64,000 nt of DNA from Hydractinia symbiolongicarpus (taxonomy: Eukaryota; Cnidaria; Hydrozoa; Anthoathecata; Hydractiniidae): assembly GCF_029227915.1 (NCBI RefSeq), contig NC_079876.1, positions 19,776,001 through 19,840,000 on the forward strand, given 5' to 3'. Position 1 is the stretch's first letter; every line of letters starts with the position of its first letter. Made by a program: the position numbers and the translations under genes. The notes below the pieces were generated by a model. The model was not told the DNA's origin. It worked only from the letters and a program-made list of their open reading frames with translations, and ran no database searches. This document shows positions 27,156 to 36,132 of this stretch, one piece after another.

Positions 27156-27341
27156 CATAAACAAGTGATAATTTTGTGACTTACAACGAGTCATAAAAAT
27201 AATTAAAAAAATTGACCAATATGAAAAATTCAAAAACCAAATCGAAATATCAAAACAAAATAAGTACAACAATTAAAATTTAACAATATCTCCAATATCT
27301 CTGTACCTGTACTACAATGTAGTATCAAAACAGCATCAGTT

Positions 27342-27376
27342 ACTGGTTATTGCCCGCAATGCGGGCAATAACCAGT
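27342..27376. repeat. Perfect 16-bp stem hairpin
   Basis: ACTGGTTATTGCCCGC and its exact reverse complement flank a 3-nt AAT loop. It stands 46 bp before the likely start of the acidic protein at 27423 and could form a DNA cruciform or an RNA hairpin in the leader. Its GC content is far above its surroundings. Confidence 0.85.
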
Positions 27377-27422
27377 GTTTTTTAAGTTTCGCAATGGAAT
27401 ATATTATGAAGGGCTTGAGTAT

Positions 27423-27845
27423 ATGGATCCAATTGATGAAGATGAAGAGCTTTTATATAGAGTAGCAGCAGGCAAAAAATCATGGGCAACATTCGCAAAG
27501 CTTGAGATCAACATACTGTTAGAATATGATATACAACGCCTAGGACTGCATATTATTGATGCGGATGTGAACAGATACGGTGTAATATGTTGCGAGGTAA
27601 TCAAAAATAAAGAAGCATGGCTATCAGATTTGGCTGATTTGGAAAAAATAAGCGACATCCTAGACTTTCCTATAGCAGATAGACGGTTGGTTGACATCGA
27701 CCTTGATATCGAGCCAAATGTTAAAAAAGGGATCGTCCATGGATATCCGTTCTATACCTTACACTCTTATGATTATTTGCGAGTTCCGACTGAAGATGAC
27801 CCATATGACGATGATACAGATGATGGTTGGGATGAAGATGAGTGA
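27423..27845 (+). CDS. Acidic 140-residue Polinton protein
   Basis: I place the start at ATG 27423, because upstream the frame reaches a stop at the hairpin without another ATG. The product is strongly acidic: it begins MDPIDEDEELLYRV and ends with a DDPYDDDTDDGWDEDE tail. The middle has helix-forming stretches (KSWATFAKLEINILLEYDIQ) and a VDIDLDIEPN strand. No Cys pairs, membrane segments or catalytic motifs are visible. The frame is intact. It converges with the integrase gene with 75 bp between the stops. Family unknown; acidic tails often occur in histone- or DNA-mimic and chaperone-like proteins, which is speculation here. Confidence 0.5.
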   Translation: MDPIDEDEELLYRVAAGKKSWATFAKLEINILLEYDIQRLGLHIIDADVNRYGVICCEVIKNKEAWLSDLADLEKISDILDFPIADRRLVDIDLDIEPNVKKGIVHGYPFYTLHSYDYLRVPTEDDPYDDDTDDGWDEDE

Positions 27846-27920
27846 GGACTTAAATATCTTTTATGGCTTATCAAAGCCACAAAAAAATTCATAAAAAGCG
27901 AAGAAAGCGAAGAAAAAAAT

Positions 27921-28930
27921 CTACCATTCTTTTACATACTCTGCAGTTACTTCGACATTCTCCGGGACTAGCATTAATTCCCCTGCGACGAAACTTTGAT
28001 CAGGTCCGTCTTTTAAATAATTCAGGACTATTTGACTCTGCTACAATTCGATCAAGCCTATACTTAGTTTTGCTCCAAAAAGCATCCGTTGCGCGTCTTT
28101 TCTGATCACCATGTTCTTCTCCAGGTTGTAACAAATAGAAGTACAACCCATCCTCTGGAAGTTGTTTTTTCTCCGCGTATTCTTCATTGTTTGCAAGTGT
28201 TACATTATCCAGCTTGATGGCCTTTGACGGTTTCATACCAATAATTGCAGTCTTGGTATTATTTAAATTCTTCACGGTGGCGTATAGGTGTTTAACCCAT
28301 GTACTACTAGTCTCCTCAGTGACCAACTCGTGTGCATCCTGGGGCTTAAAAAGTCTTTCCGCAAGCACTTTGTTATATGATTCAACGAACACTGTAAAGG
28401 TATGATGATATTTGGTGGTAGCTCGTTTAATCTCCACCCCTTTTCCTTCCAACAATTTTGCTACATCTGATTTGAATTCTGACCCATTATCGCATTAAAA
28501 AATTGTAGGGTACCTTAAAGGACCACCATTCTAAATATCCTTGATCATGTCTGCAACCTCGCTTGCCTGTTTTATTTTTAAAGGTCGTGCCACCTTATAT
28601 CTTGAGGCGACATCAATGCCTGTTTGAATATACTTGTATGTGTTGCTATGCAGCCTTTCATGTGGCATGTACAAAAGATCAAACTGAATTTCGTTCGGTT
28701 TCGTTTGGTTTTGTAATTGTAAAATGGGGATAGTCAATCTTTTTAGGCCCTTGAATATGTCGTAGCCATAGAAATTATCGAGATAACCAATGTACGACTC
28801 CTTTACGAGGTAATTTGCTCTCTTCAGCGAGTAATTTAACGGCTTTTAGTCCAATCAAAAGATGTTCTGGGTTGTAATACTGGTCAATTTTATGCATCTT
28901 TTTTGTAACGATATGTTGTTGTTTTGACAT
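27921..28930 (-). pseudogene. Polinton integrase (retrovirus-type, rve fold), broken
   Basis: The ATG is at 28930. The N-terminal stretch in the first frame meets TAA at 28775-28777. The catalytic core then appears in a second frame (28737-28531) with QFDLLYMP, the first Asp, and a GIDVASRYKVARP strand. A third frame near 28490-28000 supplies CDNGSEF (second Asp) and VESYNKVLAERL (Glu), completing a D,D,E set. The C-terminal part, with LPEDGLYFYLLQPGEEHG and a basic Arg/Lys patch, changes frame near 28000 and ends at 27921-27923. Polinton integrases insert the element with a 6-bp target duplication. At least three breaks make this copy non-functional, although all three catalytic residues remain visible in the DNA. 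Confidence 0.8.
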
Positions 28931-28964
28931 ATTCTTTTATTATATTTCAAAAACGTGTATTTTT

Positions 28965-29363
28965 TTACAAATATTTATACGTCGCAAAACCTAGAAGGGG
29001 CAAGGATTCAACAATGAACGTAAGCTCAACATCCTGTTGATGTTTAGAAGGGACATAAAAATCGGATAATTTTAGCTCCTTATTGATCGTTGCAATATAG
29101 TATTGCCTCATAATTTCAACGAGTTCTGTCACAACCTTACCAGTTTGCCTCTGCAACTCTCGTTGTTTTGTATACCAGTCGATCTTTGCCTGTCTGTCGC
29201 GCACCCATTGTGCCTGAGCAGCCTGTAGTTGTTCAATTGCTTTATCATGACGTTTTCTCTCCTCCTCACCATGTCCCGAGAATTTGGAAAATAAGAAATT
29301 ACTTCCGCTAAAAGCCAATGCATTAATCGTAGCCCCTACAACAAGAACACTAATAGTTGCCAT
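28965..29363 (-). CDS. Membrane-anchored coiled-coil Polinton protein (132 aa)
   Basis: An intact frame from ATG 29363. Residues 3-25 (ISVLVVGATINALAFSG) are hydrophobic, like a signal anchor. Residues 30-80 are a charged, Gln-rich coiled coil (HDKAIEQLQAAQAQWVRDRQ). The C-terminal 40 residues include a YVPSKHQQDVELTFIVES strand region and a hydrophobic LPLLGFATYKYL end. Its start codon lies directly after the stop of the zinc-finger frame at 29364-29495. An N-terminal membrane helix with coiled coil suggests a virion or membrane structural role. Family not named. Confidence 0.55.
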   Translation of the reverse strand: MATISVLVVGATINALAFSGSNFLFSKFSGHGEEERKRHDKAIEQLQAAQAQWVRDRQAKIDWYTKQRELQRQTGKVVTELVEIMRQYYIATINKELKLSDFYVPSKHQQDVELTFIVESLPLLGFATYKYL

Positions 29364-29495
29364 TTATTTATTTATACGTAACGGTTGCCTTTTCCAATAG
29401 CACCCGATGCACATTTTATTCTGCTGCCCATTGAACTTGAAATTGTCTAAGGGATAATAGTGATTACATTGTGTGCATTTCTTACTCTCTTCCAT
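29364..29495 (-). CDS. Short CxxC zinc-finger frame, paralogue of the HNH N-terminus
   Basis: This 43-codon frame from ATG 29495 to TAA directly abuts the next start codon. It begins MEESKKCTQCNHYYPLDNFK and has a second CIGC pair, making a four-Cys zinc ribbon. The first 19 residues closely match the start of the HNH-like gene at 31387 (MEESKKCRHCNHSLSLENFK). This is either a partial duplication of that gene's N-terminus or a stand-alone small zinc protein. Confidence 0.55.
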   Translation of the reverse strand: MEESKKCTQCNHYYPLDNFKFNGQQNKMCIGCYWKRQPLRINK

Positions 29496-29558
29496 GTTCT
29501 TTTGTGTTGTGTTTGCCTATATGACAAACACAAAATTTACTGGACATAATATTATTAT

Positions 29559-29765
29559 TTATTTTTTCGGGATGATACTTGGCGGAAGCCAGCCTTTTTT
29601 GACAGCCATTTCTCGACTGGCGCGTCCTGCAGCAAAGTATGCTGTTATTTTCATCACATCCTCCATGTCCATTTTGGCAGAGGGTCGTGTAATTCCTAGA
29701 AATTTCTTAGCTGCAAGGGCATATCCAAAGGTAAAACCGAGATATACTACTGTCTCGTATAACAT
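29559..29765 (-). CDS. Small membrane protein (68 aa)
   Basis: This intact frame starts at ATG 29765. Residues 1-24 (ETVVYLGFTFGYALAAKKFL) form one hydrophobic helix, followed by an amphipathic region (MDMEDVMKITAYFAAGRASR) and a GWLPPSIIPKK tail. It lies in a run of minus-strand small genes between the integrase and polymerase. Family and function unknown. Confidence 0.4.
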   Translation of the reverse strand: MLYETVVYLGFTFGYALAAKKFLGITRPSAKMDMEDVMKITAYFAAGRASREMAVKKGWLPPSIIPKK

Positions 29766-29925
29766 ATCAATTATTTCTTTTTCATAAGGCGTAACGTTTT
29801 AATGCATGCATGGGGTTTAATGCATTTTAAAAATGTCAATTTTTTGATTTTAAGGATGAACTTTTTTATCAACAGGAGGCGGTTGCTCTGATGTTTTGTT
29901 ATCATACTGATTCTGCTGCTGATTT

Positions 29926-30183
29926 TTATTTGTACCAAACGCCAACGTCTACTATATTAAGTACTGTTACTGCCGTGCCCCCTAAAACTGCTGTAGTACT
30001 GGACCCAGTACTTGATGAACTACTTGGTACAGTACTTGATATTGAACTGTCTTCAGAACTGTGTTTAAATTCTTCTTTCCTCTTTTTCATTAATGCAGCT
30101 AGTTTGTGGCCTTGCGCGACTCGACCTGGATTTTTTACTGGTTTTGTGATTATGTGCCATTCTGTGCCCTGTTGTGTACTCAT
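29926..30183 (-). CDS. Small Ser-rich protein with possible C-terminal helix (85 aa)
   Basis: The frame starts at ATG 30183. The N-terminal half is basic with NPGRVAQGHKLAALMKKRKE, followed by a Ser-rich linker (DSSISSTVPSSSSSTGSSTT). A hydrophobic AVLGGTAVTVLNIVDVGVW stretch follows and could cross a membrane. The TGA/TAA just after WYK suggests that the hydrophobic end may be complete. It resembles other small membrane proteins of this cluster in layout only. Function unknown. Confidence 0.45.
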   Translation of the reverse strand: MSTQQGTEWHIITKPVKNPGRVAQGHKLAALMKKRKEEFKHSSEDSSISSTVPSSSSSTGSSTTAVLGGTAVTVLNIVDVGVWYK

Positions 30184-30296
30184 TTATTTTAAAGAGGATG
30201 GACCCCTACAAAATTTTAATCACACTATTTTCATATATCCATTTCGAATCCTAGGTATAATCCCAAATCAGGTCTGAGGTTTGAATTGTGCAATGC

Positions 30297-30524
30297 CTAA
30301 ATCTTATTTTTCGCGTAATCCAAGAGGTAATTTTGACATTCCCCATCCTTTTCTTCTCGTTCTTCTAGATTTTCATTTTTTGTTGTTTTGGACAAAACAT
30401 GATTCGCAGTGTGCGCAACAACCAATAGTGGTGCTAGAAATTTGCCAAAGGTCACATGAAACAGAATACCAAGGTCTGTCATGGATTCTTTAATAATAGG
30501 ATCGTTATCAATATTCTTCCTCAA
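30297..30524 (-). CDS. Small membrane-associated Polinton protein (75 aa or longer)
   Basis: The annotated frame starts at 30524, but the same frame stays open upstream (CIDSVEKLRKNIDND), so the start may be farther 5' or lost. It contains a hydrophobic FGKFLAPLLVVAHTANHVL segment in the middle and a charged C-terminus (KNENLEEREEKD). Function unknown; context is the minus-strand run of small genes. Confidence 0.4.
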   Translation of the reverse strand: MRKNIDNDPIIKESMTDLGILFHVTFGKFLAPLLVVAHTANHVLSKTTKNENLEEREEKDGECQNYLLDYAKNKI

Positions 30525-30579
30525 TTTTTCAACAGAGTCAATACAAGTAAGTTGCTAACAGCGGTTGAATATAAATTGA

Positions 30580-30744
30580 CTACATGCGCAGATAGGGCCC
30601 GGCCCGTTTTTTTCCTTTCTCTTGTGCTTTGCCTTCCATAGTTACATCTTTCAAAGCTTGACGTTTGTCGATTGGTTTTTCCTTATTTGTTGTCGCTTCT
30701 GCAGGAATATCAACAACATCAAATGTATTTGCGAGCTCGGTCAT
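30580..30744 (-). CDS. Short charged protein (54 aa), likely 3' truncated
   Basis: I choose the ATG at 30744, after which the residues look protein-like (MTELANTFDVVDIPAEATTN and a Lys-rich region ending KKRAGPYLRM). The longer frame starting at 30822 is AT-rich and less convincing. It is followed closely by the 30524 frame. No domain recognised. Confidence 0.35.
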   Translation of the reverse strand: MTELANTFDVVDIPAEATTNKEKPIDKRQALKDVTMEGKAQEKGKKRAGPYLRM

Positions 30745-30886
30745 TTTATTTATTATGCGTCTGTAATTTAAAAAAGCAATAGTAAAATTATATAAGGTAA
30801 AATTATTAAAATAAATAAACAAACTTCCATTTATTGGAAATTTATTTGATCAACCGCGCTATACTATATATCATGCTAACACGACT

Positions 30887-31387
30887 CTATTCAGTGATAT
30901 ATCGATTACCTTTCGTCTGATTATCCTCAATCCATATTGGCTGCATGTTGGTGTAGCGCAGTCTTGCAATTTGCTCCTCCTCGCTTGGATATTCTCCATT
31001 CTCCCTATACTTTACGAGCACCTTGTGATCGAACTCCTACTGCACTATATATCCCCAGTTCATCCCGCCTCTAAACTGTGCTTGGATGTGGTTCATAAAT
31101 GTAACAATATGACATCCCAGATATTCGTGGGATGCTATCCCTGTATCATAATTTAGAGCCTTATGAATACTTTCTAGAATTAGCCTATGTAGATACCCAG
31201 GCCGATCGCATATGGGGCACTTCCTTCTTTGTTTTTTGTGCGGGCATTTGGTGCGCTCGCTTGATGCTTTGGCGCCATCCAAGCACTTGATGCACCATTT
31301 TGTCTGCTGCCCATTACGTTCGTTTACCTTGAAATTTTCTAAAGATAAAGAGTGATTACAGTGTCTGCATTTCTTACTTTCTTCCAT
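30887..31387 (-). pseudogene. HNH-like endonuclease with N-terminal zinc ribbon, one in-frame TAG
   Basis: One frame of 167 codons runs from ATG 31387 to a stop at 30887-30889, interrupted by TAG at 31037-31039. The N-terminal zinc ribbon (CRHC and CIKC) is followed by a second Cys set (KCPHKKQRRKCPIC). Then comes a HEYLGCHIVTFMNHIQAQF helix with a GGMNWG turn. Just after the TAG the sequence has EFDHKVLVKY, matching the WHIDHI-type position of HNH/endonuclease VII-like nucleases, and it ends with LRYTNMQPIWIEDNQTKGN, the asparagine-bearing part. This ordering is that of HNH-type endonucleases found in large DNA viruses. The stop removes the catalytic half. Confidence 0.62.
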
Positions 31388-31723
31388 GTCTTTTTGTTGT
31401 TGTTTTGTAAGAGTTTTACTTTACAAAACTTTGGAGAGCTTTTAGAAGCAAAACTCCCTTAGGAGATATTTTTTGTCTAGTGTGCTTTATCAAACACATT
31501 AGATTACACTCTACCGCTTCATACTGATGAGGAGTGACTCTTTTTAGCGTGCGTGTTAGTGTTTTTAATGACTGAAATGAGTTTTGGGCTCTTTTTAATC
31601 TTAAACTCTGGCACCTCTTTCACTACTAATAGTCCAATTCTCCCTGTGACCACAGTCGCCAACCCAAAAGAATCGCTCGCAATCGTTTTCCCAAGGCATC
31701 TTTTTTTTTTATATTTATCAACC
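31388..31723. other. Gap between HNH and polymerase genes
   Basis: No gene is seen. It contains a hairpin near 31474-31501 (TCTAGTGTG with CACATTAGA) resembling the one at 21472-21518. A run of T (31702-31710) lies just after the polymerase stop region. Confidence 0.4.
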
Positions 31724-33997
31724 TCAATGGTTGATAATATTTGTTGGACGCGCTTGCAATTCCAAAGGCACCGTATGTATGTCTTTTAGGACTTGACGTT
31801 TGTTGTAGAACGATGATAATTCTAGCTTACTTTGCTCATAGGTGATCATCCCCTGGTTGTGTACCCGGAAACCTATGTTTTTCGCAGTGTCTAACATTCC
31901 TTTCGACATGTTCATGACCAAGTCATGGTATTCTGCTTCTTTGACATCCTTTTGCACGAAAACTTGGTGCCCTTTTTAACTTGGTGCCCTTTTTAACTTG
32001 GTGCCCTTCTAAAACCTATAAACTCAGGTTTGAATAATCCTCCTGTTCTACTCGAGAAGTCGTCCATCATCATCCAGTTTTTTACATCATTGTCGTACTC
32101 CTCGATTAGCTCACGACGCACGACATCACGCAATTCTTCTCCAGAGATGGTAAAATACGCAGTGTCCGTATCCATGTAAATATATTCAAAATTTTGACGA
32201 TCCACGTATTTATCCAAAAAATTGTAGTAAAATTCCAACATGCGAAGTTTGGCTAGTTGGAATACCGCGATACCACATTGGTAGGTTCTATCAATGCTGC
32301 ACTTCCGTTTGTCTTCTCTAATCTCGTATGCATCACCTATCGGCTCCAAGTCTTCGAAATAGGGAGATCTCATCGCTTGATCGACCTTCCGTTGTATTCC
32401 CATGCCTTTCTACATCCTCAATCATCTTCCCATAGAATGAATTCCCCTTCAAATTGGCTATATCTCCAGTACTACGCTTGTCTGGATTTTTATCAGCTTC
32501 CCTTCAAGCAGCGGCAATTTCCTTAGGAAACCATGCAAAAGGTTTACTGTGCTTATATTATAAAAATTGGTGGATCGCTGTCACTTCTAAACCATGATCC
32601 AGGTACCATTTTAACAGAGCAGGATCGTTTCAGCTTTCATCACACCCAACAACTTATGTGTACCAGAAATACGTTTACGGCCCGTAGATTTTAAATAATC
32701 GTGCATGTGCTCCGGAATGGCTTCATCGGGTATTTCTTTAACTAAAGACAGTGGAGACATTTCACTAATTTTTTCACGCAGATTTTCAGGCACCTCAATA
32801 TCAACTTGGGCAGTCCAAACAAGAAGCCTGTTTGCACATGTCGTGTTAGTTTTTCAACGTTTTCTGGTGATCTTTTTCCTTACTGCAGGGGAAGTCATAC
32901 ATCAGTGTGCTAGGACATAACATGTTCGCGTCTAGCCCTAGGATTGTTTGGCACTGTTTGGCGCCCTTGTATACATGTGATGTAATGCTTGTCACACCAC
33001 GCTCGTGGTACCTACAAAATACGATCGCCGGGCCTCCTACCATACCCGTTTTTAATAGCTCGTAAGCCTCATTCTTTGTGCATTTTTCACATATTTTCTG
33101 CGCATCTTTACAATCCTTGCAGCTCTTGTTGTAGCAGTCTTCTTTACATTTGTGCTTGCATGGCTGGCCTGGTGCATGGAGCTCAATCTTATGGCTTAAT
33201 TTTAGGGTTTTATTCAACACATATCTCATCGATACGCCGAGATACTCACTGCATCCTTCAAAATATCGATATCATACCGGTAATATTGACGTCTGGTCTT
33301 ATCAACTGTTTCGATGAAGGGTTCAACATCAACCATGTTACACTCGCCCCGATTATAAAATAAAGAGTTGGCCGCATACCTCGCACTCAAATGTATTTGT
33401 CAATACCTTGATATTTTTGATATAGAAACAGTGGCCTTCCAACTTTCCAATAGTGGTGTCATCCAGCCTTTCCTTATCCTGCTTCTGCCCATTAATGAGT
33501 CGCCATGGTGCTTTCGCTTTGTTTGGTTTAGGCTCATGTACTTTGATATTCAGCTTGAAATTGTTTGAATGCTTCAATCTCTGCGATACTTGATAGCGAC
33601 TCGGAGCTCTTATTTTATGATATAAAGATACACCACCTCCACCTTGGTGAATGTTGCAGCTGAAGCTGTAAACAACATTTACGCGCATGTCTATATGAGA
33701 TGTGATTTTATCCATGATGGTATGCGTAAGTGGTTCGTTCAGATTCTTGTTGAACCACCACATCTTGACACGATCCCCATCCTCCAATATTTAGATATCA
33801 TTTTCTTATTTTTCCGTGGAAACAGATGCTTGATGTCCTCAATACCCGTGTAGTTTTCTTGGTTGTCTTCAGTATCATGATAATCTTCCTGTGCTTCCTG
33901 TTCGACCTCATCGTAAAGCGTCGTTCCTCTTGAAAATTGTTTCTGTAATTTTTTTATAATAATCGCTAATAATCGATTGCATTTCTAAAAAAACTCA
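31724..33997 (-). pseudogene. Protein-primed type B DNA polymerase, multiply frameshifted
   Basis: Coding signal covers about 2.2 kb on the minus strand in changing frames. The N-terminal part (33990-33353) includes an acidic leader, a long basic Lys/Pro region and a CEVC zinc-like pair. 33229-32846 has a Cys-rich insert with several CxxC pairs, VGGPAIVFCRYHERGVT, and LGLDANMLCPS (polymerase motif A position). GNSFYGK (motif B) lies near 32430. YMDTDTAYF (motif C, with both catalytic Asp) lies at about 32178-32152. The C-terminus (31957-31724) has a KLELSSFYNKRQVLKDIHTV segment. Breaks include a tripled 17-bp unit at 31960-32010 and others near 33790, 33290, 32820 and 32550. Polinton polymerases replicate the element using a protein primer. 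This copy is dead. Confidence 0.82.
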
Positions 33998-34083
33998 TTT
34001 TTTCCTTTTATTAGATACAGATTTTTATCAATAGATTTTTTTTAACATGGACAGAATATTTAAAAAAAAACACTTTACTCTAC

Positions 34084-34304
34084 TTGCGCATGATGACGTC
34101 ACACTCGTTACATTCTGGTGAAGGTTTTGCGCATGCGCAGATGTTTGTCGAATGATGTCATATATTTGCTATGGCAACAAAAATATTTTCGCGCAGAGTT
34201 TACATGGAGTCGTTCATTTTACGGGGATGTCGGGGGATATAGAGAGAAGCGGGAAATTTACGCCTAAACCCTTAAAGTATGGTTTGAGAAGCTGCTATCA
34301 TCTA
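34084..34304 (-). repeat. Polinton right terminal inverted repeat
   Basis: Its reverse complement matches 17440-17594. It has TGCGCATGCGCA at 34128-34139 and TGACGTCA near 34094, and ends with CTATCATCTA at 34304. It carries about 60 bp of extra sequence (34200-34260) absent from the left repeat. Estimated divergence from the left repeat is noticeable, so the element is not recent. Confidence 0.82.
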
Positions 34305-35611
34305 ATGGCAGGAAAGAAACTTATCATCCTTACTAACAATTTCAAAGTCATATTACTTTTTTTCATTTAATCTTTTCTAGGTCTTTTTTTAAACCCAACC
34401 TTTTTATTCCACGCTTTCAGCTTCTTTTCAGGTTCACACAAATATGATGACGTCGCCTTTAACTGTATGACGTCATCCAATATTTTTTCTCCCATTTGTT
34501 CCCCAATGTGTTACAGACTTTTAAAGTTTTTTCACTATACGATTTCTCCTCCGTCACTTTCGATTGGGGATAAATGTTTTTTTTAAAAAAAAAATTGGGC
34601 CTGAAAGGTAGTAAGCAATAGCACGGTTGCAGATACGGAGAATTTTATTTTCTATTTCGTTTAACGTTTGAATTATTGCCGATTTAAATAAAGACAAACA
34701 ATTTGATGAGAAAAATAAAAAGTTACAAAAACTTTCTGCATGTAAATTGCCTAACCCTATCCGTAACAAGAAGGCACTCATGGGAATCCTTGTACCAATT
34801 CGAATCCTCGTACCTGCTAGCCTTTTCTATAGCGTGTTAATTTCTTTACTTTTAATATCTTTCTATCCCGTCTTTTGAAATAAAAGTATAAGCAATTTAT
34901 AAATATTTCCATATTGGTTAATTCCGGCATTTTGTAATAATTTGTCGTGTCATAAAACAAAATGGAATAGTCATTATTTTCTTTTCTTTGTTTTATCACC
35001 ACACAGCTACAATAAGGCCTAAACAGATTTTCTTTAATAACTTGCTTGATTTCATGGTATTTTATGATATTTATGGTTTTGTCTCAAATCAAAATTTTGG
35101 TATAAATATGGTAAAACATTAGCAGGGCTTCTATTTAAGCTTGTTTCAGTTATTTGTGAGAAAAAATCCCCAAAAATTAGCCTTTAAGTCCCTTTCTTTA
35201 ATTAATGCTTCCACCAAAGGCTATTTTATATTTCAGTTTTTTAATTTTGATGCTTCATGCTGGAACCATATAGATTTAGACTGTCCTCATGCAAGCATTG
35301 CTCGTTTTTAACTTTGCACAAAAAGTGGCCACCATAGACATCGACCAAAGGTTTAAGTAACCCAAAAATTTTATGCAGCGTAATTATATCTTTGAACAAG
35401 AGTCTTACAGCACCGATATTCTTTTTTATACCCTTGTCTTATTTTGGAAATGAATAACAAGACTTGAAGAAGCTTTTTAAGTCCGCAACGCCTGTTCATC
35501 TTTAACCTTGTTCATACCGGGGAATTCAACCGCCAACTCGCTGTTTTATAAAACCAAAAACATACTGCTCCGACAGAGTTAAAAATTTGATTAATTTTAA
35601 TGTTTTTTTTA
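34305..35611. other. Intergenic DNA, no convincing gene
   Basis: I see no gene. TGACGTCA-type sites occur near 34450 and 34470, and several short frames are AT-rich noise. Confidence 0.55.
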
Positions 35612-36132
35612 CAGTAGACGTCCGTTAATTCGAATGCTGCTTAATTCGAACTTTTCGTTATTTCGAACAAATTGCCAAGTCCCTTGAATTTGGGTTAATA
35701 AAGTCTTATATTTTGAGCTTCTTAATTCAAACTCCGCTAATTCGAACATTTCGCTAATTCGAACAATTTTTTAGTCCCAAGGCTACATTATGCTCCTTAA
35801 TTCGAACTTTTGTGTATCGAAAAATAAAATCTGATGGGAAAGTAAAAAAAAACTTTTCATTTTTATTCATTTTCATCGCATCAATTGTGGAAAAATTTCT
35901 TTCCAATAAAATGAAGTTTACAAGGAATTTGGAGTCCTCGCACATCGCTAAGCAAACAACGTTAAAAAGATTTTCATAAAAAGTTGTAGTAAAGTTGTAA
36001 TAAAGTTATATTAGCATAATTTATTTATTTATTAAAATTCTAGATTTTTCTGAAGTTCCGATAATCCGAACATTCGTTAATTCGAACAAATAATGTAGTT
36101 CCTTGCGTGTTCGAATTAACGGACGTCTACTG
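35612..36132. mobile_element. pogo/Tigger-like MITE with 23-bp perfect TIRs
   Basis: The left end starts CAGTAGACGTCCGTTAATTC (35612-35634 in full) and its exact 23-bp reverse complement closes the element at 36110-36132. TA dinucleotides flank both sides (35610-35611 and 36133-36134), the target duplication of Tc1/mariner-pogo elements. The 521-bp body repeats the TTAATTCGAAC motif several times near both ends. No transposase is encoded; the 63-codon minus frame inside is not recognisable. It is a non-autonomous element mobilised by a pogo-type transposase. Confidence 0.9.

Noticed and set aside
27863-28105. Very basic plus-strand peptide (KKIHKKRRKRRKK) as a virion core protein
   Set aside because: It overlaps the 3' end of the integrase on the other strand, the basic part comes from A-rich low-complexity DNA, and the remainder is antisense integrase sequence.
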